Source: Streptomyces sp. NBC_01304
Lineage (GTDB): Bacteria; Actinomycetota; Actinomycetes; Streptomycetales; Streptomycetaceae
Reading direction: 5' to 3'
DNA: 64,000 nucleotides
NCBI RefSeq assembly: GCF_035975855.1
Contig: NZ_CP109055.1
Location: forward strand, 1 to 64,000
Numbering within the stretch: the stretch's first letter is position 1; the number at the start of each line of letters is the position of its first letter. The notes below the pieces were generated by a model that had not been told where the DNA came from, did not search any database, and saw nothing but the letters and a program-made list of their open reading frames with translations. A program made the position numbers and the translations under genes. This document shows positions 36,401 to 44,880 of the stretch, in pieces.

Positions 36401-37727
36401 CGCGGGCGCGGGGATGGTGGGCCAGCAGGGCGTCGAGCGCGGGCGGCGTACTGCCGGCAGCCTCGGCAGCGGCAGCGAGTTCGGCGAGGTCGTCGATGAC
36501 CTCGCCCAGAGCCCCATGGGCGTCCTTGGTGCGAGTACGGGCCTGGGCGGTGACGGTCTCCAGGGTGGCGAACCCGCTGCGTGCTGCCAGCTGTTCGGCC
36601 TTGAGTCGTTTACGCAGATCCGTGATGGGCCCATGGGCCTTGTACGCTGCGGAGTTCTCGATGGCGCGGGCGGCTGCCCGTGCCTCACGGTGGTCGGTGT
36701 CAAGCCGCTGGACCTCCGCTCGCGCCTCCTCTGCTGCATCCTTCGCCCGGGTGTACAGACCTGTGCTTCGCTGAACCTGCCGACCGCGCTCTGCCGCTTC
36801 GTCGGCGGCCTTCTGCGCCGCGGTGTGCGCGGTCCGGGTGACGTCGACGGCATGAGCGGTCCACACGCGGGCGAAGTCGGCCAGGACCGTGGCGGCTTGC
36901 GCGTCCCGCTCGAACGCCGCGCGGGTGGTGTCGGATTCGGCGAGCGCCTCTGCGGTCGCCGTCAGCACGTCACCGGCCACACCCGGGAGCGACTGGCGCA
37001 GTGCGTCGGCGGCCGCGGCCGGGGAGACATCGCCCAGCAGGGTCGGATTGCGGACTTCCCGCAGGCGCGCGGCGAGTTCGCGCAGTTCGCCGGCCGTGGT
37101 GGACCAGATCCGGACGGCCAGCTGCTCGACGTAGTCCTCCGGCTCCTGGAAGACTCGCCCGCCCGCGGCTTCGACGCGGGTGGTGAACTCCTCGTGTTCC
37201 AGCGCGGCCCCGCCCGGGGCACGCAGAGCCAGCTCGTGCAGGGGGCGGCCGGGCACCGTGAACGGGACGACCTTCACTGCGGGGGTGGAACTCGGCGAGT
37301 ACTGCAGCCTGACTCCGAAACTCACCACTGCGTCAGTTGGGTCCTCGGTGTCGGCTGTGGTCGCTGCTTCTTTGGCGGGGGCGGCGAAACTCAGCCAGAG
37401 GTAGCCGTAGCGGCGGCCCTTGGCCGGGGCTCCTTCGCTCATGAGGAGTTTCAAGGTGGTCGGGCGTGCTTTGCCGGCGGCGAGTTTGGCGGCATTCAGG
37501 TCGAGCAGGTAGGGCCACAGCGCTTCCAGGGCGGTGGTCTTGCCCGTCCCGTTGGGCCCGCGCAGCAGCAGGCGTCCCGATGCTGCAGGCAGGTTCAGGT
37601 CGCCGTAGCGCCACACATTGGACAGGCCGGCGCCGACCAGCCGCCAGCGGCCGCCGAACCGGTCGGCGTTGCCGGCCGGTGCAGGCGGGGGCGGGGAGGT
37701 GAAGTCCAGATCGAGGGTGTCGTTCAC
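33477..37727 (-). CDS. jetC: Wadjet SMC-like ATPase JetC (TIGR02680 type)
   Basis: This is a 1416-aa SMC/MukB-like ATPase. Walker A lies near residue 50 (LLRGPNGTGKTTALEALWPYLL). Two long coiled-coil arms (Ala/Arg/Glu-rich, about 290-480 and 750-1100) are separated by a hinge-like region. Near the C-terminus come the ABC signature (LSGGERRLVVL) and a Walker B box (LRLVPLDEVPAEVD). It should form the motor that extrudes plasmid DNA loops. The GTG start follows AGGAGG and overlaps the jetB stop by 4 nt; a longer open frame upstream is not used. TIGR02680 proteins are about this length. Both head halves are intact. Confidence 0.9.
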   Translation of the reverse strand: MNDTLDLDFTSPPPPAPAGNADRFGGRWRLVGAGLSNVWRYGDLNLPAASGRLLLRGPNGTGKTTALEALWPYLLDLNAAKLAAGKARPTTLKLLMSEGAPAKGRRYGYLWLSFAAPAKEAATTADTEDPTDAVVSFGVRLQYSPSSTPAVKVVPFTVPGRPLHELALRAPGGAALEHEEFTTRVEAAGGRVFQEPEDYVEQLAVRIWSTTAGELRELAARLREVRNPTLLGDVSPAAAADALRQSLPGVAGDVLTATAEALAESDTTRAAFERDAQAATVLADFARVWTAHAVDVTRTAHTAAQKAADEAAERGRQVQRSTGLYTRAKDAAEEARAEVQRLDTDHREARAAARAIENSAAYKAHGPITDLRKRLKAEQLAARSGFATLETVTAQARTRTKDAHGALGEVIDDLAELAAAAEAAGSTPPALDALLAHHPRARATRSVADRTIDPGPGLTLTHNRPGLEQLATLWKAAAQAHRATADRAALIKRDHGPVAEAAEAATTTDGKAADAETSCDEARQAADRATAAARTAADQTLADVARWAREHPELRGLHNDVALALPAGEHPVWETGDVDALTGAEPAVVRDQLNAWAEQVLRTGEAIAAVHENAAQAHLADAADLDATAAQHRADARRLRAGQLLPLPRPHWAGAGDDDTALGTLLEWRPALEHADTQRAMIELALAHAGVLGAHLHTGGITTDAWHISPTGPVVEHNLTAVLDVVRDHPHADLARAVLARIELADSATALRDRTALVIGRDGTFAAGPLGAAPAAALAGAEIPAASHIGARTRLARARAKADELDATAQTLEDDAEGRRSVAAQCRQQRDTVRSQTKSFPPRHDLTNAEANRSTTAHAAHELQDTARTLRRQADEAAATHTSLHDAWAQRAQNLGMPTGHDELTTLINNGHAHAEQLATCTQRLIHRFLPKLDRVLRMLPDETALATQLADLQHTAQSAHTTVLETQAELAEAQVHGDADDAARRFEAATALAEDLSAQLVIARETATGAEKQLSTRESELKTAHERLTEARPDQTSTQAHLAALLAWPPLAQALGIDADLTAPDAHRADGSGPQLLATAEALLARRPTASKRTLGEHYDEVRAELAQTWTVARDDPPTGLDELDTFVFTHAETRYDPLSAATRAQTLAAQARGALDAAEAAALRDFVIGRLPAAIGTAWVALMDWKKSVNEKMRAAQASSGVGVQVHIGLRDDLDAATRTVYELSCKVSDAVRTETQKQQVGQALQALLAAADGTTMTERLTAAVDIRDWVDVHYLVERPGPEGTPVSRRWGSRTGLSGGERRLVVLAPMLAAIAANYDRFTDTGLRLVPLDEVPAEVDERGREGLARYLAALDLDILCTSYLWDGAPGAWDGIDAHDLEAGSDETVVAFPMLIRGLHPLPGDTDINTLPGSPA

Positions 37728-39118
37728 GATGAGCGCTCCTCCTGCGGCTCGGCCGCCAAGGCACTGAAAAGGTCCGGGCCTTCTTGCATCCGTGCACTGC
37801 GTTGGTGCGGGCGGTCGGGTGGGCGCTTGGCGGCCGTAGAGCCGGGCCGGGTGCGGGCGGTTTTGGGCACGGCGGTGCCTTCTTTCGCCCAGCGGCCGGT
37901 GGTGGGGGCCAGCCACCACATCGAGTCGGCGGTGTCGCTGTCCGACGGTTCGGCGGAGGTGAAGTGGATCAGGTTCGTGCCGGTCAGCAGGTCGCGGACC
38001 CTGGCCGCCAGCAGGAGGGGGTCGCTGGAGTACTCAGCGCCCCAGCCGCCCTTTCCGCTGGCGTTGTCGTCGGCGAATTCCGTCAAGGCCGCGACCACTT
38101 GCTGCTGGGTCAGGCCGCGCCAGCCGGGGCCGGGGCCGTTGCCGGTGATGCCGTGGAGGGTGGCGTGGTCGAGCAGTAGCAGCGCGGCGTGCGCGACGGT
38201 GCCCGGCATGGGGAAGGGCATCGGGCCGAGTTCACGGAAGTGGCGGAAGGCCTCGTCCGGCACCACGAATGCCGCGCCCTCTGCGCGGCGTTCCAGGACC
38301 AGGCCGAATGCTGTTGCCAGGGGGGCGCCGTCGTCGCCGCGGGCGCGTTGGCTCAGCCACTGGGCCTCGGCCTCGTCCAGGAGCGCGGTGTGCACGCAGG
38401 TGTCGTCGACCAGGGCGCGGCGCATCCGGCGGGCCGCGTCTGGTTCGCGTTGTGCTTGCTCGAGCCATCCTTGCGGGTCGGCAGCCGGGTCGAGGGTGCC
38501 CGGGTTGGCCACCACATGCGCCAGCCGGGTGTGGTGGACGGCGAGCAGGACGGGAGCCTGCTCGTCGTGCAGGTAGCCGTCCAGGTCGCCGTCGAGGCGC
38601 TCGACGACGCCGCGTTCGTCGAGCATGCGCAGTGCGGCCACGATGGCGCGGCGCTCGGCCATGTCGTTGCGGGAGGGCAGTGCGGCTTCCGCGGCAGCCG
38701 TGCGGGCGGCGGTGACCAGCTGTCCCAGGGCGGCCCTCGGGGGCATCGACTCGGCGGCAGCGACCAGCAGAAAGAACCAGGAGCAGGTTGCCGGGCTGGG
38801 GCCCTGCTGGGCCCAGACCGCCGGGCGCGGCGGTGCGCTTTTACGCAGTCGTACCAGGTCGCGTTCGATGACCAGGACCCATCCCAGCCGGGCGACGGCA
38901 GCGCGTAGTGCGCTCTCGTTACGGCGTACGGCGGCGATGGTCGCGTCGTCGCGGCCGCCGACCAGCCAGGGGGTGGCCGCGAGGTGGCGCAGCAGTGCCG
39001 CTGCCTCAGAGTCGGCCTCAGGCCGCCAGGCCTTTCGCGGGCGGGGCGCTGGTGGCGTCGCTTCTGTGGCGGGCGCCAGATCGGGTGCGGGAGGCTCGTC
39101 GCGGGGTGTCTCGCTCAT
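37724..39118 (-). CDS. jetB: Wadjet subunit JetB (TIGR02678/DUF2398 type)
   Basis: This is a 464-aa protein of the DUF2398/TIGR02678 family, judged by order in the operon and by segments such as LVIERDLVRLRKSAPP and DERGVVERLDGDLDGYL. Winged-helix-like regions fit a kleisin-associated KITE role in the SMC complex. The ATG has AGGAGGG 6 nt upstream and overlaps the jetA stop (ATGA). The C-terminus is Arg/Pro-rich. Confidence 0.8.
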   Translation of the reverse strand: MSETPRDEPPAPDLAPATEATPPAPRPRKAWRPEADSEAAALLRHLAATPWLVGGRDDATIAAVRRNESALRAAVARLGWVLVIERDLVRLRKSAPPRPAVWAQQGPSPATCSWFFLLVAAAESMPPRAALGQLVTAARTAAAEAALPSRNDMAERRAIVAALRMLDERGVVERLDGDLDGYLHDEQAPVLLAVHHTRLAHVVANPGTLDPAADPQGWLEQAQREPDAARRMRRALVDDTCVHTALLDEAEAQWLSQRARGDDGAPLATAFGLVLERRAEGAAFVVPDEAFRHFRELGPMPFPMPGTVAHAALLLLDHATLHGITGNGPGPGWRGLTQQQVVAALTEFADDNASGKGGWGAEYSSDPLLLAARVRDLLTGTNLIHFTSAEPSDSDTADSMWWLAPTTGRWAKEGTAVPKTARTRPGSTAAKRPPDRPHQRSARMQEGPDLFSALAAEPQEERSS

Positions 39119-40746
39119 GCGGCGCCCTCCTGCGCTGTATGGGCATCGGATGCCTCAAGGCCGACGCGGCGCTGAACCGCGCGGGATCCGGTGAGGTGGA
39201 TGGCGGCGCGTGGCGCTGGGTCGTTGCTCACGGTGGTGCCCGCGAGGGCAGCGAGGGCAGCGGCGGAGGGGCGCTGGCCGGGTTTGTGGAACAAGGGGAT
39301 GCGGCCGGGCAGGAGCACGCGCCAGGTGGGGGCGTCCAGCGTGCCGGTGCCGGTGCCGGTTCCGGTGTGGACGAGGGTGCAGGCCAGTCCGCCGCTGACG
39401 CCGGTGCGTTGCGGTCCCCTCGCGCCCGCGCGGGCGGCGGTCATGAGGGCGGCGAGGGCGATGCGGGCAGCACTCTCGTCCAGTTGTTGTCCGGGTATCG
39501 CGGCCAGGACCGCGCCGACAGCGGCACTGTGTTCGCTTTGGCGGCGGGCCCGGGCTTCGGCCACCTGCGCCTTTGTTGCTGTGTCGTCGCGGGGTGCGGC
39601 GCCCCGGCCGCGCGGACCGGAGCGGCCGGCGGTGCGCAGCAGTGTGGGCACCGGGACCTGCGGTCCGCCGCGCCAGGACGGATTGCGGACGGCTTCGTCC
39701 TCGTCGGCCTGGCCGTAGAGCTTGCGCCAGGAGTGGTCCCCGACCGCGGCTTGGAAGATTTGCACCCCCACCTCGGGGGTCAGTACCGCCTGGGCCAGCA
39801 GGAGTGCCCGGCTGCGGCTGGAGGCGGTGCCCGCCGAGGAATGCAGTCGGCGCAGGTTGGCGTGCATGCCCGGCAGCGTGCGCACCAGACGCAGCGAGAA
39901 CCGTGCCGCGCGTCCGGTGCGGGCATCGAACCAGGCGCACAGCCCGTCCCAGTCCTCGATGCGTCCGCCGCGGGAGGCGCTGAGCGCACCGGCCGTGATG
40001 AGGTCGCGGGCCTGGGAGGCATCGACCGCGGAATGCGCCAGCAGCACGAACCACGGCTTCAAAACACTCAGGGCGGCTGCGGCGCGCGCGGAACCTGAGT
40101 CCAGCTCGGCGGCAACCCGGGTGGCATAGTCGACCAGCAGCCCCTTGAGGTCATGGGTGCGTTCCTCGTCCAGATCGAACCGGTCGGCCAGGCTCATCAG
40201 GACGTCCTCGGCACCCACCAGGGCAGCGTCCAGATCGTCATGGCTGGTGAACACGGCCCCCACCGCGTCCATGCATGCAGCGCCGACACGCTCGATGTTC
40301 GGGTCGTGCGCGCCCAGGGCGGCCGCGAGTTCCTCAAGGTGCGTGACAATGCGATTCAGTGACACGATCGGGATTTCCCGCACGGTCGCCGTCCCGGCCA
40401 GGACCTGCCGGTAGAAACGCTGGACGTGCCGGCCTGCCGGACTGGCGGTGTAGCGCCAGTTCCGTGCCAAGATCTCGGCGTACCGGCGTGCACGGCTGGT
40501 GTCCGAGCGCACCGAGACCGCGTTCATTGCTTTGAGCGCATCCAGGCGAGTCTCGACCACCCGTGTATCCATGCGAAGCCCGTTGGCCGCGAGGGCTGCT
40601 GCCACTTCGGCGGCCGTCAGGTCGGTTACCGATCCCTCAAGCACATCCATGATTGCGATGTAGTCGCCGGACTCTGGTCGCACCAGATATCCCACAACCT
40701 GCCGCGCATCGTCGGATCCTGCGAACTCCGGCTCCTGTGTCGGCAC
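39115..40746 (-). CDS. jetA: Wadjet subunit JetA (TIGR02677/DUF2397 type)
   Basis: This is a 543-aa protein, first gene of the jet operon and likely the kleisin-like subunit. Its N-terminal winged-helix region (YIAIMDVLEGSVTDLTAAEVAAAL) and long helical middle (LARNWRYTASPAGRHVQRFYRQVL) fit TIGR02677. I chose the GTG at 40746 because a perfect AAGGAGG lies 8 nt upstream, although the frame stays open to 40857. A 6-bp hairpin at 40849-40863 in the leader could be a regulatory site. Confidence 0.8.
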   Translation of the reverse strand: MPTQEPEFAGSDDARQVVGYLVRPESGDYIAIMDVLEGSVTDLTAAEVAAALAANGLRMDTRVVETRLDALKAMNAVSVRSDTSRARRYAEILARNWRYTASPAGRHVQRFYRQVLAGTATVREIPIVSLNRIVTHLEELAAALGAHDPNIERVGAACMDAVGAVFTSHDDLDAALVGAEDVLMSLADRFDLDEERTHDLKGLLVDYATRVAAELDSGSARAAAALSVLKPWFVLLAHSAVDASQARDLITAGALSASRGGRIEDWDGLCAWFDARTGRAARFSLRLVRTLPGMHANLRRLHSSAGTASSRSRALLLAQAVLTPEVGVQIFQAAVGDHSWRKLYGQADEDEAVRNPSWRGGPQVPVPTLLRTAGRSGPRGRGAAPRDDTATKAQVAEARARRQSEHSAAVGAVLAAIPGQQLDESAARIALAALMTAARAGARGPQRTGVSGGLACTLVHTGTGTGTGTLDAPTWRVLLPGRIPLFHKPGQRPSAAALAALAGTTVSNDPAPRAAIHLTGSRAVQRRVGLEASDAHTAQEGAA

Positions 40747-41240
40747 CAACTCCCCCTCCTTGCGGCCCGAAAGCACCGCACTGCTGCGGGCTTCGTTGGG
40801 AAACGTAGAGGCCGCCACTGACAACACCCCCGGGAATCCCGCAGATTGGGGGGACACTCCCCCACTCCGTGTGACTCGAACACTTCACTGTCAGCCCTGT
40901 GCGCGGCGGGCTGGGAGCCGATGGCGGCCTGCGTGGGGTTCAGCTGACGGCCGACGATGCAGGACGCTGGACGCGGCTTTGAGCTGCGCCGAAGAACGTA
41001 GGAGCAGCTATGTCGATGACGCGCGGCCCTGCCGCTCAAGGGAAACGGGGCGCGGCCGCCGACCCGTGAGCCGCTGGGCGGTATTCGGCCAGATTGATGC
41101 GAGCAACAGCCAGCGACTAAAGCCGCCAGCCCGGAAGAGGTTCCCCAGTCAGGGAATTCGATATTTCGTTCGAGTATTTGACGGGGTGGCCCGCGAATTC
41201 ACTCGGCACGGACGCAAGTCACCATTCCGGCTTGGCCAGT
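40747..41240. other. Leader and promoter region of the Wadjet operon
   Basis: I see no gene in these ~490 bp. A short perfect hairpin (GGGGGA with TCCCCC, CAC loop) lies at 40849-40863, about 100 bp upstream of the jetA start. The right half (about 41080-41190) is noticeably A/T-richer, as expected for a promoter or a gene boundary. It separates jetA from the end of the Tpg-like gene, both on the minus strand. Confidence 0.45.
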
Positions 41241-41954
41241 TCAGCGCGGGCGCCAGGTGCGGACTTCGAGGTGGGTGATGTGAGCGTGGGGGTGGATGCG
41301 GCTCGTTTCAACCAGCCACTGGTGCACGGCGGCAGTGACGTCTCCGCCTGCGGCATCAACGCGGCGGGCGAAGTCGGCGGCGTCGAATCCGCCGGTTGCC
41401 GCTGATCCGTAGGAGCGTTCCTCGGTGTGGTCGGCGCGTTGGATGACGTCGCGGCGGATGCCGGGTGAGTCGGTGCGGCTGCCGGAGGGGTGCAGGTAGC
41501 CGGTCTTGCCCAGGCGCACGGTGAAAGCCAAGCGCAGGCCTTGGCGGGCGGCTTCGGCGATCAGAGGGCGCAGGCGGGCGGAGCCGGAGGCGATCGCCTG
41601 AGCGCCGACGCGACCGGTGCCGGTGCCGGTGGGGGTGATCAGGACGGCCTTGTGGCGGACACGGGCCTGGGTGCCGGAGCGGGTGGTTCGGCGGGTGATG
41701 TGGCGGGCAGCCAGGGCTGCGAGTTCGGGCACCTCGATGATCCCTGCGGTGGTGACGGCGTCAAGGACTTCGCGCAGGGCGGTGACGAAGGCTGCGCCTT
41801 TGTTCTTGGTGTAGAACTGCGAGACCAGGGAGGCGTCGCGGTTGATGATGCGGGCGATGTCGCGTCGGTTGTAGCCGACGGCCTGGAGTCGGTCGGCGAG
41901 CTGGGCGGCCTCGTTCAACTGCCCCGGGGCGGGCGGGGTGGTGCGGCGGGGCAT
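41241..41954 (-). CDS. Tpg-like telomere terminal protein
   Basis: This is a 237-aa basic protein. An HTH lies at ~22-50 (LQAVGYNRRDIARIINRDASLVSQFY). The middle is Arg/Thr-rich (RHITRRTTRSGTQARVRHK). The block GYLHPSGSRTDSPGIRR near residue 156 lines up with the conserved G-F-T-x-x-x-G-T-T-D-D-P-x-L-R-R block that I remember in Tpg. Tpg is the protein joined covalently to the 5' ends of Streptomyces linear DNA that primes end patching. Classical Tpg is ~185 aa, so this one is longer and divergent. Its ATG overlaps the stop of the Tap-like gene by 1 nt (TGATG), the same tap-tpg order as in chromosomal loci. The priming residue cannot be identified by eye. Confidence 0.6.
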   Translation of the reverse strand: MPRRTTPPAPGQLNEAAQLADRLQAVGYNRRDIARIINRDASLVSQFYTKNKGAAFVTALREVLDAVTTAGIIEVPELAALAARHITRRTTRSGTQARVRHKAVLITPTGTGTGRVGAQAIASGSARLRPLIAEAARQGLRLAFTVRLGKTGYLHPSGSRTDSPGIRRDVIQRADHTEERSYGSAATGGFDAADFARRVDAAGGDVTAAVHQWLVETSRIHPHAHITHLEVRTWRPR

Positions 41955-44086
41955 CAGGTCCCCTGACTGGTGGAGGCCAGGGCGGCGCGTCCGGCATCGC
42001 GCAGGGCCAGGAGGTCTTCTTCGGTGGTGGGGGCGGGGATGGGTCCGGTGAGGTGGCCCTTGTAGAGGTAGTCGCCGGGCTGTTGGTGGCAGGGCCAGGT
42101 CTGGGGCTGGGTGAGGTAGAGGGCGTCGGTGCGGAAGGCGATGACGCTGCCGGGTTGGGTGTGCAGGGCGCCGGCGTAGGTGTCGTCCTCGCGGTGGCGC
42201 TGGGTGAGCAGGGCGGCGCGGGCGGCGGACCAGATGGCGGCGGCCCATTCGGGGTGGGCGTTGGGGTCGCGGGTGAAGCCGGTGGGCCGCTGCCAGGTGA
42301 TCAACTCGTTGTCGAAGCCGATGATTTCGGCGTCTGCGGGCACGTCGCGTTCGAGGTGGCGGGGGGTGGTGCCGGTGACCATGCGGGGGCGCTGGGCGAA
42401 GGAGCCGATGCCGTACAGGAGGATGGCGCGCACCGCGCGGGCGGCGAGGTGGGCGGCAGTGGCCTGCTGCGGGTCGCCGTGGATGCGGGACTGGGCGGTG
42501 AGGTTGGTCCAGGCTTCTTTGAGTTTCTTGGACCAGTCGTCCAGGGGTTTGCCGTCGTCGAACAGGATGCCCTCGAGGATGTCGACCTTCCACGGGGTGA
42601 GGGGGTTGGCCAGGGCGGTGTGGATTTCGGGGCCGCCGGCCCAGGTGGTGAAGGTGGTGCCCGGCGTCGCCGGGTAGTGCCAGGCGCGCTCGCCGGGGGC
42701 GGGGGCGGGCAGGAGGCCGACGTGGTTCCAGGTGTCGGGGACGGTGACCCGTACGTGCCAGTGGCCGCAGCCGAAGAGCGCCTTGGTCTGTTCCTTCTCG
42801 CTGAGGGCGGCGAAGGCGGCGGCGGTGATGCGGCGCGGCGTGCCGACAGGGGATTTCCAGGTGTGCTTGGCGTAGGCGAAGGTGCGGTCGTACTCGACGA
42901 GTTGGGGAAGTTGTTCCGGGACGCGGGGCGGGGTGATCAGTTCGGTGCGGCCCTGGCCGGCGGTGGCGTGCAGCAGGCCGCGCAGTTCCTCGGAGAGCAC
43001 CGGGTAGCCCTCGGCGTGCTGTCCGCGGGCGGGGATGGTGCGGGTCCACAGGTCGCGGCCGGTCTGGGAGGGCGAGCCCATGATGACGGCGTCGTCGAAG
43101 TGCTGGCGCAGTGCCTTCCACAGCAGCACGAAGGCGTCGCGGACGGTGGCGGGGTCGGCGCCGTCGGCGTCGAACCACTCCCCCACCGAGCGGATCTCCA
43201 CATGCGCGTGGCCGTCGTTGCTCTGGTAGCGGCCGACGGGGTTGCGGGGGTGGACGAAGTGTCCGGCCATCTTGTCCTTGCCGCGGCCGGTGTCAGTACG
43301 CCAGCCCTCGGCAGGGGCGTTCAGCCAGGCGGCGACCGCATCGCGCAGATAGGGGTAGCGCTCCGCGTCGTGATGCCAGGGGTCCCCGGCGGTGATGTAG
43401 ATGCGCTCCACCCCGTCGGGGACGGTGTGGGCGACGGCAGTGAGGATCTCGCCGACCGCTCCGGTCTTCAACTCCAGGCGGGTGCGCTGGTTGCGGTGGA
43501 CCAGGACGCCGGTGGTGGTGTCCAGGAAGACGGTGGAGCGGGCCTGCTGGGTGAAGTTGGGGCGCTGCGAGACGAGGTTCGCGGTATGCGTGAACCAGCC
43601 GTCCCCCGCCGCTCCTTCGGCAATGGACGGCAAGGTCCGCGGCGCGCCGAGGGCCGCCGGTGGCACCAGGTCCTGCACCGCGGCAGCGGCGGGCGGTGCC
43701 GGCGGACTGGCCGCCTGATGGGGCACTGCGTCCGGGGTGTCCTCGACCGGTGAGGCAGACGGCACGGCCGCTGCGTCGCTTCCGTCGCTGCCCGAGGCGG
43801 CTGGGGCTGCCACAGGAGACTGGGCAGTTGCCGAGGCGGGCGCCTGATCGGCGGGGGCGGTGAGGGAAGCGGGGGCCAGAGCGGGAGCGAGAGCGACGAC
43901 CTCGGCCAGACTCAGCCCGGCGGCGGGCGCGATCCGCTCGGCCTTCGCCTTCTCATACCCGGCCAGCGCCGTGATCTGCTTGTCCCGCGCAGCCTCCAGC
44001 TTGGCCAGGGCGGCCTGGGCCTTCTTGATGTCGTCGCGCACCGCACGCAGGTCGGCGAGAGCGGCGGTGTAGCTCTGTGCGTCCAT
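41954..44086 (-). CDS. Tap-like telomere-associated protein with a degenerate PolB-type domain
   Basis: This is a 710-aa protein. A coiled coil (residues ~10-50) and an Ala/Pro linker precede an unknown middle domain and a C-terminal domain that follows the Tap layout I remember. That layout is a W-H-Y-P-x-T-P segment, D-D-G-K-P-L-D-D-W-S-K-K-L-K-E-A-W, then AVRAILLYGIGSFAQRP (a decayed Kx3NSxYG box), then SVIAFRTDALYL (a decayed YxDTDS box). Tap recruits Tpg to telomeric single strands. Key polymerase acids seem lost, as in Tap. I chose the ATG at 44086 (AAGGAAG 5 nt upstream) over the adjacent GTG. It is followed directly by the Tpg-like gene. The match to standard Tap is partial and there is no N-terminal XRE domain. 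Confidence 0.6.
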   Translation of the reverse strand: MDAQSYTAALADLRAVRDDIKKAQAALAKLEAARDKQITALAGYEKAKAERIAPAAGLSLAEVVALAPALAPASLTAPADQAPASATAQSPVAAPAASGSDGSDAAAVPSASPVEDTPDAVPHQAASPPAPPAAAAVQDLVPPAALGAPRTLPSIAEGAAGDGWFTHTANLVSQRPNFTQQARSTVFLDTTTGVLVHRNQRTRLELKTGAVGEILTAVAHTVPDGVERIYITAGDPWHHDAERYPYLRDAVAAWLNAPAEGWRTDTGRGKDKMAGHFVHPRNPVGRYQSNDGHAHVEIRSVGEWFDADGADPATVRDAFVLLWKALRQHFDDAVIMGSPSQTGRDLWTRTIPARGQHAEGYPVLSEELRGLLHATAGQGRTELITPPRVPEQLPQLVEYDRTFAYAKHTWKSPVGTPRRITAAAFAALSEKEQTKALFGCGHWHVRVTVPDTWNHVGLLPAPAPGERAWHYPATPGTTFTTWAGGPEIHTALANPLTPWKVDILEGILFDDGKPLDDWSKKLKEAWTNLTAQSRIHGDPQQATAAHLAARAVRAILLYGIGSFAQRPRMVTGTTPRHLERDVPADAEIIGFDNELITWQRPTGFTRDPNAHPEWAAAIWSAARAALLTQRHREDDTYAGALHTQPGSVIAFRTDALYLTQPQTWPCHQQPGDYLYKGHLTGPIPAPTTEEDLLALRDAGRAALASTSQGT

Positions 44087-44113
44087 CACGACTTCCTTGA
44101 GCCTTGGGGTGCT

Positions 44114-44710
44114 TCAGCCGGTGGGGCGGGTGGTGACGTAGGCGATCGGACCGCCGGCGTGGGAGGGCAGGCGGGTGCCCAGCAGCAGGCGCGCGAGTTG
44201 CCGGTCGGCCGGGGTGGTTCCGGTCAATTCCATGGCCGGGGCGGCGAGATCGGTGACGTAGCCGGCCAGCCGCGCCTTCGGGAAGGCGTGGCGGCCGTGT
44301 TCGTTCTTCTCCCACGTCTCCAGGCCGGTGAGTACGGCGACCACGTAGCCGGACACGGTTACCGGCAGCACTCCCCCGGCCGCGACACTCGGCGCGTCAC
44401 AACGCCACCAGCCGCGCAACGCCCGAAGGAGATCATCCGGCCCCAGGGCCGTGGAAAAGCCGATCCACCGGCGGTCGTCCTCGTCGACCTGCTGGGCGGC
44501 ATCGACGCGCAGTACCGCGACCTCGGGGGCCTTCAGCCGCTCCAGCGGGGCGAGCTGACGTGCCGTAAGGGCCTGGACAGTCGCGAGCGGAACCATCACG
44601 CGCACGCCACGCCGCGACAGACCCAGCAGCAGTCCGGCATGGACCAGGCGGCGGAAGGTCGTGACGGCACAGCCGAGTTCCTGCGCAGCCTGCCCCGTGG
44701 TCAACAGCAC
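44114..44710 (-). CDS. Excisionase/MerR-type HTH protein, first gene of the Tap/Tpg-like operon
   Basis: This is a 198-aa protein with an N-terminal helix-turn-helix (LTTGQAAQELGCAVTTFRRLVHAGLL). The wing ends in R-R-G-V-R-V-M-V-P, as in excisionases. The remainder (AVLRVDAAQQVDEDDRRW onward) is unrecognised. The GTG at 44710 has AAGGGAGGGG upstream; an ATG at 44731 lies within the palindrome and is less likely. The gene ends 27 bp before the Tap-like start, so they probably share a transcript. The 34-bp palindrome at its start is a likely operator. Confidence 0.6.
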   Translation of the reverse strand: MLLTTGQAAQELGCAVTTFRRLVHAGLLLGLSRRGVRVMVPLATVQALTARQLAPLERLKAPEVAVLRVDAAQQVDEDDRRWIGFSTALGPDDLLRALRGWWRCDAPSVAAGGVLPVTVSGYVVAVLTGLETWEKNEHGRHAFPKARLAGYVTDLAAPAMELTGTTPADRQLARLLLGTRLPSHAGGPIAYVTTRPTG

Positions 44711-44726
44711 CCCCACCCCCCTCCCT

Positions 44727-44760
44727 TGCATGCCAAATTAGATATCTGATTAGGCATGCA
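44727..44760. promoter_or_regulatory. 34-bp imperfect palindrome with AGATATCT core
   Basis: Arms TGCATGCC and GGCATGCA enclose an AAATTAGAT/ATCTGATTA centre; 15 of 17 pairs match. It overlaps the ribosome binding region of the HTH gene and is the most A/T-rich spot nearby. It is probably a promoter-operator for the telomere-like operon. A related core (ATCAGATATCTGAT) recurs at 45182. Confidence 0.6.
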
Positions 44761-44880
44761 CATTAGCGGGAGGCTGATGGAGAGTCAAAAGCCCAGCTGC
44801 CGTGTTGCTGGAGCTCCAACACGGCAGAGCCGTGAAGTGGCCACGCTGTCGAGGTCGTGCCCCTTGTCGTGCTGTCAGCA

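Noticed and set aside
35535..38576. 1013-codon open frame on the plus strand opposite jetC/jetB
   Set aside because: Antisense shadow of jetC and jetB, with no recognisable domain and no ribosome binding site.
40849..40863. Rho-independent terminator upstream of jetA
   Set aside because: The stem is only 6 bp with no T run on either strand; noted only as a possible regulatory hairpin.
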